A stretch of 64,000 bases of DNA from Promethearchaeota archaeon. Lineage in GTDB: Archaea; Asgardarchaeota; Lokiarchaeia; Sigynarchaeales; SOKP01. Below are positions 26,229 through 35,362 of this stretch, in pieces (position 1 is the first letter of the stretch; each line of letters starts with the position of its first letter). The translations under genes and the position numbers were made by a program. Where the stretch lies: contig JABXKC010000015.1 in NCBI GenBank assembly GCA_013375495.1, forward strand, positions 1 through 64,000. The letters are read 5' to 3'. Below the pieces are notes generated by a model, which did no database searches, was not told the origin of the DNA, and saw nothing but the letters and a program-made list of their open reading frames with translations.

Positions 26229-26543
26229 TCAATCTACAACTTCATTAATCCAATCCAAATATTTCTCCGAGCCTTTTTCAATTTTGAAAGCGACACATTC
26301 AGGATTCGAATAACTATGAATTTCTCCGACTTTTTGAATTATCAAATCGCAATTTTTTTCTGTGGTTTTAATAATTAACAACAATTCATTTTCTTTTTCT
26401 ATATTTCCCTTCCATCTATAAATTGAAAACACATTTTGTACTATGTTTACGCAAGCAACTAACCTGTTTTCAACTAAGTAGTTTGCTATTTTTTTACCCT
26501 CTTCAATGTTTGGAACCGTAACTAGAAATATATAATAATCCAT
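26229..26543 (-). CDS. cutA: CutA1-like divalent cation tolerance protein
   Basis: 104 aa, the normal CutA1 length. Diagnostic patterns are FLVTVPNIEEGKKIA, LVACVNI, YRWKGNIE and ELLLIIKTT near the middle, then SYSNPECVAF. CutA1 is a ferredoxin-like trimer that binds copper and other divalent metals; its true role is unclear. It is transcribed with the downstream membrane-anchored gene. Confidence 0.93.
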   Translation of the reverse strand: MDYYIFLVTVPNIEEGKKIANYLVENRLVACVNIVQNVFSIYRWKGNIEKENELLLIIKTTEKNCDLIIQKVGEIHSYSNPECVAFKIEKGSEKYLDWINEVVD

Positions 26544-26725
26544 TTAATTCCCTTAGTTGTCATCTATTATAATTATTAATACAATTTCAAATTTCAATTT
26601 ATTTAAGAAATCTAGAAGGGTACGAAAATTGCTTAAAATTCCTAATTTTTTCTTGAATTTGAACAAATCGTAAAATTCGTATTAGTTAAATTTTTATCAA
26701 CTCTTTTTTTTTTTTTATTATATTT

Positions 26726-26737
26726 AAAACCGGTTTT
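26726..26737. promoter_or_regulatory. 12-bp palindrome AAAACCGGTTTT upstream of the longin gene
   Basis: A perfect 12-bp palindrome lies 29 bp upstream of the TATA-like box of the longin-wHTH gene, just after a long T-run. Its CG core stands out in the AT-rich gap. It may be an operator or only a chance palindrome. Confidence 0.25.
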
Positions 26738-26766
26738 ACAAAAAATGAAGATATAAATTATTAAAA

Positions 26767-26778
26767 TTTATATAAATA
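26767..26778 (+). promoter_or_regulatory. TATA-like box of the longin gene
   Basis: The sequence tttatataaata is followed 25 bp later by a strong Shine-Dalgarno gaggag (26803-26808). Positions fit an archaeal promoter with a very short leader. Confidence 0.4.
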
Positions 26779-26808
26779 ATAAAAAAAATATCATTATACA
26801 TTGAGGAG

Positions 26809-27543
26809 TTGATTGTAATCCTTCATAACGTTTACCTAATATCAAATTTTACGGGCATTTGTTTAATCCATAGAAAGTATGGAACTATAGAATTTAACCA
26901 AGATTTAGTATCTGGGTTTTTAACAGCATTAAAAGATTTTTCAGTGGAGTTCTCGAAAGGATCCGGTGAATTGAAAATTATTGATATGCAAATTTTTTAT
27001 CTCCTTCTTGTTTTTAAGGAAGGAATCTTGTGCACTGCAGCAGCTGATAAAAATGATGACGCCAAAATCACCCATAAAATTCTTAGTGGGATTATCGATA
27101 AATTCCTTGATGGGTATGGAAACTTAATGGAGAGTTGGTCAGGAGATGTAAGGATGTTCAAAGGATTCGAAAATGTTATGGATGTTATGCTAAAGGATGG
27201 CCATATAGCGGAAGTTCCACTAAGAATTCCAATTTTAAAGATATTTGAAAAAGATTTTCTCAAGTCTCAAAAGCTAATTGAGAAGAAGGGTATGGTTCTT
27301 TCGGAGGAGGATTTACGGAACATTCAGAACCAGAAACCCGCGTGGACCTCTAAGCGCCTTCCCACTCAGGTGATTATCCAAGGTTTTTTAAACAAGGAAC
27401 AGTATAAAATTGCGCATTTTGCTGACGGTTTTCACACTGTAGCGGACATAGCCGAGGAAGCGGGCGTACCAAAGGCAGAGATTGATGTTATTATTGACGA
27501 TTTAGACGATCTTGGTTTGTTGAAATTTATTGATGTAAAGTAG
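26809..27543 (+). CDS. Longin-domain protein with C-terminal winged helix
   Basis: 244 aa. Residues 1-120 look like a longin/SNARE-like fold: VYLISNFTGICLIHRKYG, then DLVSGFLTALKDFS, then a strand rich in Leu/Val and FLDGYGNL. Such domains occur in Asgard relatives of eukaryotic trafficking proteins (adaptin sigma chains, SRX). The last 60 residues form a winged helix (IAHFADGFHTVADIAEEAGV ... LDDLGLLKFI). The TTG start touches the Shine-Dalgarno gaggag; an in-frame ATC at 26818 has better spacing (9 nt) and would begin the protein right at the first longin strand. It may be a regulator that reads a GTPase or membrane state. Confidence 0.75.
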   Translation: MIVILHNVYLISNFTGICLIHRKYGTIEFNQDLVSGFLTALKDFSVEFSKGSGELKIIDMQIFYLLLVFKEGILCTAAADKNDDAKITHKILSGIIDKFLDGYGNLMESWSGDVRMFKGFENVMDVMLKDGHIAEVPLRIPILKIFEKDFLKSQKLIEKKGMVLSEEDLRNIQNQKPAWTSKRLPTQVIIQGFLNKEQYKIAHFADGFHTVADIAEEAGVPKAEIDVIIDDLDDLGLLKFIDVK

Positions 27544-27703
27544 CGCGTTGTAGCCTTTACAACCTCCCTCTTACTTATTTTTATAGATTTATCTTATTTA
27601 GTGTTTTTAGAAATTTGATTTTTGTTTGAAAAAAATATATCAAAATCGTGTTAAGACGATTAATCATAAGATTTATGATAATGATATCACTATTACAGAT
27701 AGT

Positions 27704-29176
27704 ATGAATGTGAAAAAAGTTGATGACAATATCTATGAGATTCCACAGAAAGCATTGATGGCTCGTGTGGAGGGGAAAATCGAGAAATTTCAAATGAAAG
27801 TGCCGGTACGTATTTATGCAAACGATTATATTTTAGAAAAGATTAAAAGTGACAGGACTCTTGACCAAATTAGTAATGTTGCTTGTCTTCCAGGCATACA
27901 GAAGCACGCTATTGCTCTTTCTGACGCTCATCAAGGTTATGGTTTTTGTATAGGTGGTGTTGCTGGGACCGACGCTGAGACTGGTATGATTTCGCCGGGA
28001 GGAGTAGGCTATGATATTAATTGCGGCGTAAGATTGTTAAGAACTAATCTTTACCAAAAGGATGTAATGAAAACGATTCCTAATTTATTAAACACAATTT
28101 TTCACAATATTCCATCAGGTTTAGGAAGTAAGGGAAAATTAAACATAAATTATTCGGATTTAGATGAAGTTTTGGACAATGGTTTAAATTGGGCGTTAGA
28201 TAAAGGTTATGCAACTGAAGATGATATCGAACATTGTGAAGAAAACGGTTTTTTGAAAAACGCAGATTCGTCATTAATTTCCCAAAAAGCTAAGCAAAGA
28301 GCGATAAAGCAACTTGGTTCATTGGGAAGTGGTAATCATTTTCTTGAAATTCAGAAGGTAGAAACAATTTATAACGAGAATATAGCTAAACAGCTTGGAA
28401 TTTTTGATAAAAACCAAATAACAGTCATGGTTCATACTGGCTCGCGAGCTCTTGGCCATCAAGTATGCACTGATTCTTTGCGAAATGTCGAACAGGCAAT
28501 GAAAAAATACAATATTAAGGTTCCAGATCGCGAATTAGCGTGCGTACCAGCTAATACTCCGGAAGCAGTAAAATATTTGCAAAGTATGGCTTGTGCAGCA
28601 AATTTTGGTTTTAATAATCGCCAATTAATTACGCATTGGCTAAGAGAATCTTTTCAAGAGCATTTTAAAAGGAGTTTAGACGATCTTGATTTTAATTTGA
28701 TTTATGGTGTTTGTCATAATATTTTAAAAATAGAAGAACATGAAGTAGACGGAAAAAAGATGAAATTAAATATTCATAGAAAAGGAGCGACAAGAGCTTT
28801 TCCACCAGAGCACCCAGATCTGCCTATTGATTATAAAAATATTGGGCAACCTGCTTTAATTCCGGGTACTATGGGATCGGCTTCCTATTTGTGCGTTGGA
28901 AGGGCAAAAGCGATGGATCTTTCTTTTGGATCTACTGCTCATGGAGCTGGCAGAGTAATGTCAAGATCTAAAGCTACAAAAAAATATTGGGGGCCAAAGA
29001 TCAAAGAAGATTTAAAAAATAGAGGGATTGTCATAAAAGCTGCTTCTCCTAAAATAATTGCTGAAGAAGCTCCAGGGGCATACAAAGACATTGATCAAGT
29101 AGTACAAGTAAGTCAAGATCTTGGAATCGTTGAAAAAATTGTAAGGTTAATTCCAATAGGGGTTGTAAAAGGATAA
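27704..29176 (+). CDS. rtcB: RNA-splicing ligase RtcB
   Basis: 490 aa from ATG 27704; the frame is open from TTG 27626, but the extra 26 residues are not typical. RtcB joins 2',3'-cyclic phosphate and 5'-OH ends, mainly of spliced tRNA exons, using GTP and Mn. Key blocks are DAHQGYGFCIGGVA, GGVGYDINCGVRLLR (metal-binding Asp and Cys), GSLGSGNHFLE, MVHTGSRALGHQV and the SAHGAGR-like TAHGAGRVMSRS near the guanylylated His. This RtcB would be needed to ligate the two intron-containing tRNAs in this window. Its cofactor archease is encoded just downstream on the other strand. Confidence 0.96.
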   Translation: MNVKKVDDNIYEIPQKALMARVEGKIEKFQMKVPVRIYANDYILEKIKSDRTLDQISNVACLPGIQKHAIALSDAHQGYGFCIGGVAGTDAETGMISPGGVGYDINCGVRLLRTNLYQKDVMKTIPNLLNTIFHNIPSGLGSKGKLNINYSDLDEVLDNGLNWALDKGYATEDDIEHCEENGFLKNADSSLISQKAKQRAIKQLGSLGSGNHFLEIQKVETIYNENIAKQLGIFDKNQITVMVHTGSRALGHQVCTDSLRNVEQAMKKYNIKVPDRELACVPANTPEAVKYLQSMACAANFGFNNRQLITHWLRESFQEHFKRSLDDLDFNLIYGVCHNILKIEEHEVDGKKMKLNIHRKGATRAFPPEHPDLPIDYKNIGQPALIPGTMGSASYLCVGRAKAMDLSFGSTAHGAGRVMSRSKATKKYWGPKIKEDLKNRGIVIKAASPKIIAEEAPGAYKDIDQVVQVSQDLGIVEKIVRLIPIGVVKG

Positions 29177-29398
29177 ACCTTAATTTTATTTATTATCCTA
29201 AGAATTATTTTATAAAAAATGAAAATAAAAATATAACTACATTAAGTAGTTTATGTCAGCGGAAGAGTTCCTGCACATCCCGGCAAATTCAATCCCCTTT
29301 AAATTTGATTCAATTATATTCAAAATTGATTAACATTGAGAATTTTCCAAACTCAACAAAATTTTGAAAGATCTTATTAGTCAAAAATTACTCTAAAG

Positions 29399-29845
29399 TT
29401 AAATATCAAATACTATATCAATTACGGTGTTTTCGCGTTTTTCTTCTATGTTTAGGAAGGAATAGGTTATCGCTTTAACTTCTATTCCTATTTCGTGCTT
29501 ATCCAAATCGAATTTTTCACCTTTTAGAGAGGCCTGGAGTATAAATTTATCGTTAACTTTTTCGATTTTACTAACATAGATTTGGTTAAAAACAAGCTCA
29601 TCTACATCAAAAATATACAAAAACTCGGAGAGAAAATCAAATAGAAGGGCTTCTTTATCCTCAGCTTTAATAATTATTTTTTTTTCGATTTCAGGAGTTA
29701 TTATTTTTAAGTTTGGCGTTATAGTCGCCATTAAACTATAAGCAGTTTGGGAAAAGGCTTCTTCTAAAGATGAACCCCAACTTCTTACCTGAACATCTGC
29801 TGTATGCTCTTTAAACTCAAAACCAGCTTTTTTCATAAGAATCAT
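29399..29845 (-). CDS. Archease, RtcB-activating protein
   Basis: 148 aa (or 145 from the ATG at 29836). The family signature is plain: GFEFKEHTADVQVRSWG at the start, KALL-like EDKEALLFDFLSEFLYIFD in the middle and HEIGIEVKAITYS near the end. Archease speeds GTP-dependent guanylylation of RtcB. It is convergent with rtcB, so the pair is clustered but not co-transcribed. Confidence 0.94.
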   Translation of the reverse strand: MILMKKAGFEFKEHTADVQVRSWGSSLEEAFSQTAYSLMATITPNLKIITPEIEKKIIIKAEDKEALLFDFLSEFLYIFDVDELVFNQIYVSKIEKVNDKFILQASLKGEKFDLDKHEIGIEVKAITYSFLNIEEKRENTVIDIVFDI

Positions 29846-29956
29846 ATTATTTTCAGTATAGATTTACTATAAATAGTCTCGTTTAAAAATTAAGGTTTTG
29901 TTGTTCAATTTAATTTTCTTAGGAGTTTAAAATAATAGGTCTGAAATCTTAATTAT

Positions 29957-30472
29957 ATGTTGAGTACGACCCATAACTCATTTATTGATGATATGCTTTT
30001 TTATCAGAAATTATCCGTAAGAAAGAAATTCTCAAATAAAGAACTATTGCTCTATCACTACTTCTACGATTCTACTAAAATTTTTCCGAGAAATATTATT
30101 ATTGTTAAAGATATTGTGTTTTTCTTTCTTGATAATGAAAAGTATTTTGAAGCGAATTCAAGACTACCGTATCTAAGAAAGAAATTTCAAAATAGGAGAA
30201 TTGTGCTTGTTCGGGAAGAGGGTGTTTTAGTTAACTTAATTTTTGGTTTTTTTCCGGATCCATATATTCACAGAATAAGAATAGGAAAAAATACTAATAC
30301 TGGACAGATCCTAATAATTATAGGGTTTCTCTCCTACGAAGAACGAGGAATTGCCGTAGGTTGTAATGGGGATTATATAAAAGCCATCAATAGCATCTTC
30401 GAAAACTATGTTAAATTTACAGATTACCAAGGATTTCAAATAAAAATTAGGTGCGAAGTTGTTAATTTATGA
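29957..30472 (+). CDS. Uncharacterised protein with KH-like C-terminal region
   Basis: 171 aa. The C-terminal half reads RIRIGKNTNTGQILIIIGF ... ERGIAVGCNGDYIKAINSIF, where GIAVGCNGDYIK resembles the G-x-x-G loop and helix of a KH domain as found in NusA. The N-terminal half is strand-rich and unrecognised. An RNA-binding role is possible. It diverges from archease and converges with carS (6 bp between the genes). Confidence 0.6.
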   Translation: MLSTTHNSFIDDMLFYQKLSVRKKFSNKELLLYHYFYDSTKIFPRNIIIVKDIVFFFLDNEKYFEANSRLPYLRKKFQNRRIVLVREEGVLVNLIFGFFPDPYIHRIRIGKNTNTGQILIIIGFLSYEERGIAVGCNGDYIKAINSIFENYVKFTDYQGFQIKIRCEVVNL

Positions 30473-30478
30473 AAAAAC

Positions 30479-31252
30479 CTACCAAGGAACTTCTTTCAAG
30501 TTAATCAAATAGGCAATTGTATTAGCAATAAGACTAACAGACGGAGTTAGAATTAGAAGAAAAATTATAATATTAATATCAGGGATTAGATAGAATCCCG
30601 GAAAAAATATTGCGGGAACTATAGCAAAAATAATAGCACCTACAGCAAAATCTAGTTGATCTACAACCCAAAAAGGTGCTCCACTTTTTATATTAAATCT
30701 TCTTTTAAGAAATGATCCTGCTAAATCCCCAAATGCTGCGCCATATGAACAAAATACGATTCTAAACACTATCATCAGGATTCCAATTGGTATTGGTCCC
30801 CCTATAAAATAATATTGATAGTAAAAAATCTCAGAGTATAATCTATACAATCCCAATGACGCTCCGTCCATCGGAATCTGTTTTATAGCGGGCCATAATA
30901 ATAAAAACAATAAAAATAAACCGCAACTTAATGGAATACCAATATATAATGGTCCCTTTACAAGTCCAGAAATTGTTTTGTGATCTCCTAAAATTCTTCT
31001 CCCATCTCGCCAAAGTTTCCCCCTATCTAAAGGTTTTCCACCACCTACAATAACCATTCCAGCGTTAGAAAAATACGCGGGAACGATAAAAAGCACGCTA
31101 AATATAAGTGTTGCTAACCAATCAGCCCATGTAAAAACGATAGAGATAACCAGAAAGTTAAAGAAGAGCAAACTAATGAAGATAATCGTTAAAAGTATCG
31201 CAAGTTTAATGTCTTTTCTGTCAATATCTCCTTTATTATTATGTGGTGGCAT
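30479..31252 (-). CDS. carS: CDP-archaeol synthase
   Basis: 257 aa with about six membrane segments. The CarS family motif is present: YFSNAGMVIVGGGKPLDRGK ... DGRRILGDHKTISG, then the nucleotide-binding GAAFGDLAGSFLKRR with KSGAPFWVVDQLDF. CarS transfers CMP to digeranylgeranylglycerol phosphate in archaeal lipid synthesis. Its presence shows that the host makes ether lipids of the archaeal kind. It diverges from orc1/cdc6. Confidence 0.95.
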   Translation of the reverse strand: MPPHNNKGDIDRKDIKLAILLTIIFISLLFFNFLVISIVFTWADWLATLIFSVLFIVPAYFSNAGMVIVGGGKPLDRGKLWRDGRRILGDHKTISGLVKGPLYIGIPLSCGLFLLFLLLWPAIKQIPMDGASLGLYRLYSEIFYYQYYFIGGPIPIGILMIVFRIVFCSYGAAFGDLAGSFLKRRFNIKSGAPFWVVDQLDFAVGAIIFAIVPAIFFPGFYLIPDINIIIFLLILTPSVSLIANTIAYLINLKEVPW

Positions 31253-31560
31253 AAAAGTTTCTATACTTATAAGAATTAGATTGGTTAATTTTTGATTGAA
31301 ATTAAATTTTGGTAAATATAATTTGTTCTACTAAACCCTTAATAATATTGCTTCCTAAATAATTATCTTTTAAAGTTCCGACAATAATATTATAAATTAT
31401 CGATCTAATCGTTGCAATTCGGATAAAATGAGAACAACATATTAAAGCTTTAACATATTATCATTAATTTTTCGATTAATAATCAAGTTTAAATATCGTG
31501 GAATTGAAATATTATTCTAGTGATCATTTCGAGTGGAAATAATACAAATAGTGGGATTAA
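31253..31560. other. 308-bp AT-rich gap, candidate replication-origin region
   Basis: This divergent gap between carS and orc1/cdc6 holds no gene. It is AT-rich, with a stretch like a DNA-unwinding element. Near its right end lies an ORB-like motif (see 31527-31555). Archaeal origins often lie directly upstream of an orc1/cdc6 gene. No second clear ORB copy was found, so the call is weak. Confidence 0.3.
31527..31555 (+). promoter_or_regulatory. ORB-like element upstream of orc1/cdc6
   Basis: The core tttcgagtggaaa (31527-31539) differs by one base from the mini-ORB core TTTCCAGTGGAAA, and a G-string gtggg follows at 31551-31555, as in full ORB elements. It is only 6 bp from the orc1 start codon, so it could also be a site of autoregulation. 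Confidence 0.35.
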
Positions 31561-32883
31561 GTGTTGACGAATCAGAATGATAAAGGTATGTTTTCTTTTA
31601 ATATTGATAAATTTTATCAAAACTATTTGACAGGTCCAAAACTTTTTAAAAAAAGAGAAGCACTCGAGCCATCATTTATTCCTGAAGAATTACCACACCG
31701 AAACTCTGAGATAGAAAAAATTGCAGGCATAACTGCGTGTGCATTAAAAGGAGATGTACCACCTAATTTCTTATGCTACGGGATGACAGGTACAGGTAAA
31801 ACAGCAACTGTCCGTTATATTTCGCAAAAGTTAGCTCAGCACTGCACTAATAATCCACCTTGGTGGGTATATATTAATTGCACAGTAGTGTCGACCCCAT
31901 ACCGAATTTTGGCTCATATTTATAACACTATAGTGGGAAAAGAGAAAATACCTGCAACCGGTTTGCCGAAAGACATTATCCTGAAAAAATTGCTTGGATT
32001 GTTGGACCAATTAATCAAAGATAGCGTTTGCTTTCTTGTATTAGATGAAATCGATATTTTAATAGAGAAAAAAGGAGGAAATGAAATACTTTATAATTTA
32101 ACGAGACTTAATGAAAATTTGGACTTGTGTAGAACAAGCGTTATTGGAATATCTAATAAGTTGAAATTTATGGAATACCTAGATTCGAGAGTTACTTCTA
32201 ATTTAGCAGAAGAAGAACCTATCGTTTTCCATCCCTATGACGCAAATCAATTAGCAGATATTCTAAAACTAAGAGCAGAAATTGCATTTAAGGATAATGT
32301 TATTGATAATGGCGTAGTTAAGTTGTGTGCAGGCCTTGCTGCTAAGGAACACGGCGATGCAAGAAAAGCTCTTCAATTACTAAGAAAAGCAGGAGAGATT
32401 GCCGAAAGAAATCAAAGTAGGAAAATTATGGAAAACCATGTAGAAAAAGCTCAAAAGGATATAGATAAGGATCACATTGTTGAATACATCTTTTCAATGC
32501 CCCTTCAAACCCAATTAACTTTAACAGCAATTTACCTGTTATCTAGATTTACAAAAGAACACATAATCACTTCGGGAGACATTTACGAAGTTCACTCAGA
32601 ACTTTCAAATAAAATTCCGGGCTTGAAACAATTAACACGTAGAAGAATTAGTGATTATATTAACGAGTTAACTTTATCAGGATTAATTACAGCAAATACA
32701 AGATCAATGGGACATTACGGGCGCACTAAAATTATTAAACTTGATATAGAACTTGGGCTATTAGAACGAGTATTATCTCAAATTAAGAAAATTCAAGGAC
32801 ATAGATTGTTAGACTATAAGCCCATAATACTCCAAACCGATAAAGTTAAAATAAAGAATATAGTTTTTAGAAAGTTAATTTAA
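31561..32883 (+). CDS. cdc6: Orc1/Cdc6 replication initiator
   Basis: 440 aa from GTG. Walker A is GMTGTGKTA (about 73-81) and Walker B is LVLDEIDIL. Further AAA+ features are VIGISNKLKF (sensor 1) and GDARKALQLL (sensor 2). The last 100 residues form a winged helix (RRRISDYINELTLSGLI) that binds origin DNA. The length is normal for archaeal Orc1. Its stop codon overlaps the stop of the convergent SWIM gene by 4 nt. The two PolD genes follow at once, making a replication cluster. Confidence 0.95.
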   Translation: MLTNQNDKGMFSFNIDKFYQNYLTGPKLFKKREALEPSFIPEELPHRNSEIEKIAGITACALKGDVPPNFLCYGMTGTGKTATVRYISQKLAQHCTNNPPWWVYINCTVVSTPYRILAHIYNTIVGKEKIPATGLPKDIILKKLLGLLDQLIKDSVCFLVLDEIDILIEKKGGNEILYNLTRLNENLDLCRTSVIGISNKLKFMEYLDSRVTSNLAEEEPIVFHPYDANQLADILKLRAEIAFKDNVIDNGVVKLCAGLAAKEHGDARKALQLLRKAGEIAERNQSRKIMENHVEKAQKDIDKDHIVEYIFSMPLQTQLTLTAIYLLSRFTKEHIITSGDIYEVHSELSNKIPGLKQLTRRRISDYINELTLSGLITANTRSMGHYGRTKIIKLDIELGLLERVLSQIKKIQGHRLLDYKPIILQTDKVKIKNIVFRKLI

Positions 32884-33527
32884 ATGACAAATTCCCATTT
32901 ATTAATATCGTTAGTAATATTTTCGAGAAATAAAGTTGCTCCTTTTTCGTCCTTTTCTTTAAGTAGAAGAAATAATTTAGCTAAATGCTTACAGAATTTT
33001 TTATTTTGCGCTCTTTTGGTTTGGAAATCGTTACAATCGTGTTTTAAGAGCTTTTCCTTTGTGGATATTTCAATAATATAAGGGGTTTTTTGAGAACCTT
33101 TAACTTCGGCTTTAATAATTTTATTATGAGGATCGAATGTACTAATAGTAATCGCACTATCTGATACGAGTACGGCTCTATTTATAGTACCTGTATCTAA
33201 AAACGCTTTTAATAAAATATTAAACTTATTCGAGCTATTTTTTTTATAATTATCGAAATTTTGGGCTATACTCGTAGATTTATTTACTTTTTTTAAAATT
33301 TCTACACTTCTTTTTCTATGCCAATTCTTTAGATCAAGAGTTAATGCATTTGATAAGCTAAGCTTGTTATCATTATCTATTATTAAAAAACCATTGTGAA
33401 CTGCCTTCTTAATGAATTCTTTTGCTTCTTTAGGAGAGAAGAGAAATAATTCGAAAGATAGTTTATATATTAAGTCACTAATAGATATCCATGGGAGTTC
33501 AATAATTTTCCAGATATATAAAGTCAT
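32880..33527 (-). CDS. SWIM zinc-finger-like protein next to orc1/cdc6
   Basis: 215 aa. A SWIM-like motif is visible as H163-x-C165-x13-C179-x-H181 (HDCNDF ... FCKH), which differs from the usual C-x-C-x(n)-C-x-H by a His in the first place. The N-terminal 65 residues look like a winged helix. SWIM proteins bind DNA or act with recombinases (Sws1/Shu2) in other organisms. The location between orc1 and DP1 hints at a replication or repair role, which is unproven. Confidence 0.65.
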   Translation of the reverse strand: MTLYIWKIIELPWISISDLIYKLSFELFLFSPKEAKEFIKKAVHNGFLIIDNDNKLSLSNALTLDLKNWHRKRSVEILKKVNKSTSIAQNFDNYKKNSSNKFNILLKAFLDTGTINRAVLVSDSAITISTFDPHNKIIKAEVKGSQKTPYIIEISTKEKLLKHDCNDFQTKRAQNKKFCKHLAKLFLLLKEKDEKGATLFLENITNDINKWEFVI

Positions 33528-33598
33528 ATCAGAATAATTATTTCGTGGAATTGTGAAATTTATTTGAATACACCTATCATGTCGTTAGTTTTACAAAT

Positions 33599-35362
33599 TT
33601 AATCGATTTTTTTAAAGTCTAATTGGAAATAGTTCAAGGAATCAAGTTCTATTATTGGTATAATACCAGGAGTAGGATTTATTCCAAAACTTCTCATAAA
33701 ATCAGTTTGAGCTTGAAAACATCCAGAATTAATGAGTGTCACATTCCGATATTTCCCCATTCCATTAATATGAATATGCCCTGTATGAAAAATATCTGGG
33801 ATTTTATTTAATACAAGCATATCGCTATTGATAGGTGCTAATTGTGTCTTTTCACCAAATACTGGAGCGAGGTGCCTACAAATAAGGAATTCTTTCATAG
33901 TTTCAATAGGTTTATTAATATCTAAATCGTGAATTAACCTATTTATGTCATGCATACTTTCTCCATGATATATCAGTGTATTAACATTGTGCGTTTTTAT
34001 AAGAGAAGGATTACCCAAACATTTAATCCCTAAATTAATTAAATCTTCACAATATTTTTTTGGTACGGCTGGTCGAGGTATTGCGTTTCTGACAGGTTCG
34101 TGATTACCCGACACATAAAACACCTTAATATATTCTGGAATTTCTGATAATAAATCTGAAGCTTTTTTGAACTGTTTAAATATATCTGATATAACTAAAT
34201 CTTCTTTTTGGTTAGGGTAAATTCCTATACCATCAATTAAATCGCCGTTAATGACGAGATATTTTATTTTACCCGCATTTTCTCTTAAAATCTTATTACT
34301 ACTTTTCCCGTTCAAAAATTTTAGAAACTTTTTAAATAAATCTTCTTCAAATTCTTTACTACCAATGTGAGTGTCAGATATTAATGCAATAGACAATGGA
34401 TCAGGAGAACTATTTGGTTTAAAGTTAGTTGGAATATCGATTTTTGAAATATAATCAGCAAAAATTATTCCTTTTCTTCCGTTTTCACCAGGGTTATATA
34501 TTCCTTTGACAAAAAGCATCTGATCCCTGAAGGTTCTCTCAATAATGTTGACATATTCCAAATTTTTAGAATCATTCTGAATTAAAACGCTAATTTTTCC
34601 TGTTAAATCCTCTAGACTCAATAAAAAATTCCCTTTTTTTGTTTGATGTACATTTTCCACCAGACCAACAGTAGAGATTTCAACGCTATTTGATAATCTA
34701 AAAATATTATTTATATTCGTTGCTGAACTTGCTTCGGGTCTTTTTCTCATGAGATTTCGAAGCGTATTGTATTTATCGAGTGTTAATTCGTAAAAATCTT
34801 CATAACTCCCATTGGTGTATATTTTCCCAGTAGGGTCACTTATTACCTCAAATTTAAAATCATGATCCTTTGCGAGAGGTCTAAATGCAAAAACAGATTT
34901 CGTCGATTCATAGATTTTAGCTTTATTTTTTATCGATAATGTTTTTTTTATTGGCGATGAATTAGGAATAACATGGCTCATTTCTTTAGGTAGAGAGGTT
35001 TCGATAATTTGTTTAACATTTTTTGGTTCAATTTCTTGTTTGAAATTTTCTGCAATTGATTTGTTTAGAGTTACCGCTATTTTACTTTTAGCTCCTTCTT
35101 TCAGAGGAAGAGAAAGGGATTTAGATAACGCTCGCTTTAGAGTCTTTTGTAATTCTTCGTTTGATATTTCATGAACAATATTTTCCGTTAAATGACTTTT
35201 AAATGAGGGAATGAAACTAGTTTCCTTAATAAGCATGTTTATCTTGTTCATCGGATTTTCGAGATTTAGCACACAGTCTAACATTTTGGGACTAATGTTA
35301 ATACCAGAATTAACTAATTTTTTTAAAATTACTTGTTTCTGTTCAGATATCTCGGTCTTCAA
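33599..35362 (-). CDS. polD1: DNA polymerase D small subunit DP1 (exonuclease)
   Basis: 587 aa. The C-terminal calcineurin-like phosphoesterase holds all motifs: ALISDTHIGS, VINGDLIDG, VSGNHEPVRNAIPRPAVPK, YHGESMHD and HTGHIHINGMG, so the 3'-5' proofreading nuclease should be active. An OB fold precedes it (KKGNFLLSLEDLTGKISVLI). The first 150 residues are helical and variable. DP1 pairs with DP2, which starts 257 bp away on the other strand. Confidence 0.96.
   Translation of the reverse strand: MKTEISEQKQVILKKLVNSGINISPKMLDCVLNLENPMNKINMLIKETSFIPSFKSHLTENIVHEISNEELQKTLKRALSKSLSLPLKEGAKSKIAVTLNKSIAENFKQEIEPKNVKQIIETSLPKEMSHVIPNSSPIKKTLSIKNKAKIYESTKSVFAFRPLAKDHDFKFEVISDPTGKIYTNGSYEDFYELTLDKYNTLRNLMRKRPEASSATNINNIFRLSNSVEISTVGLVENVHQTKKGNFLLSLEDLTGKISVLIQNDSKNLEYVNIIERTFRDQMLFVKGIYNPGENGRKGIIFADYISKIDIPTNFKPNSSPDPLSIALISDTHIGSKEFEEDLFKKFLKFLNGKSSNKILRENAGKIKYLVINGDLIDGIGIYPNQKEDLVISDIFKQFKKASDLLSEIPEYIKVFYVSGNHEPVRNAIPRPAVPKKYCEDLINLGIKCLGNPSLIKTHNVNTLIYHGESMHDINRLIHDLDINKPIETMKEFLICRHLAPVFGEKTQLAPINSDMLVLNKIPDIFHTGHIHINGMGKYRNVTLINSGCFQAQTDFMRSFGINPTPGIIPIIELDSLNYFQLDFKKID

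Noticed and set aside
29270..29310. Possible tRNA in the rtcB-archease gap
   Set aside because: A ttcaatc-like T loop is present, but the conserved G53-C61 pair and matching acceptor and anticodon arms are missing.
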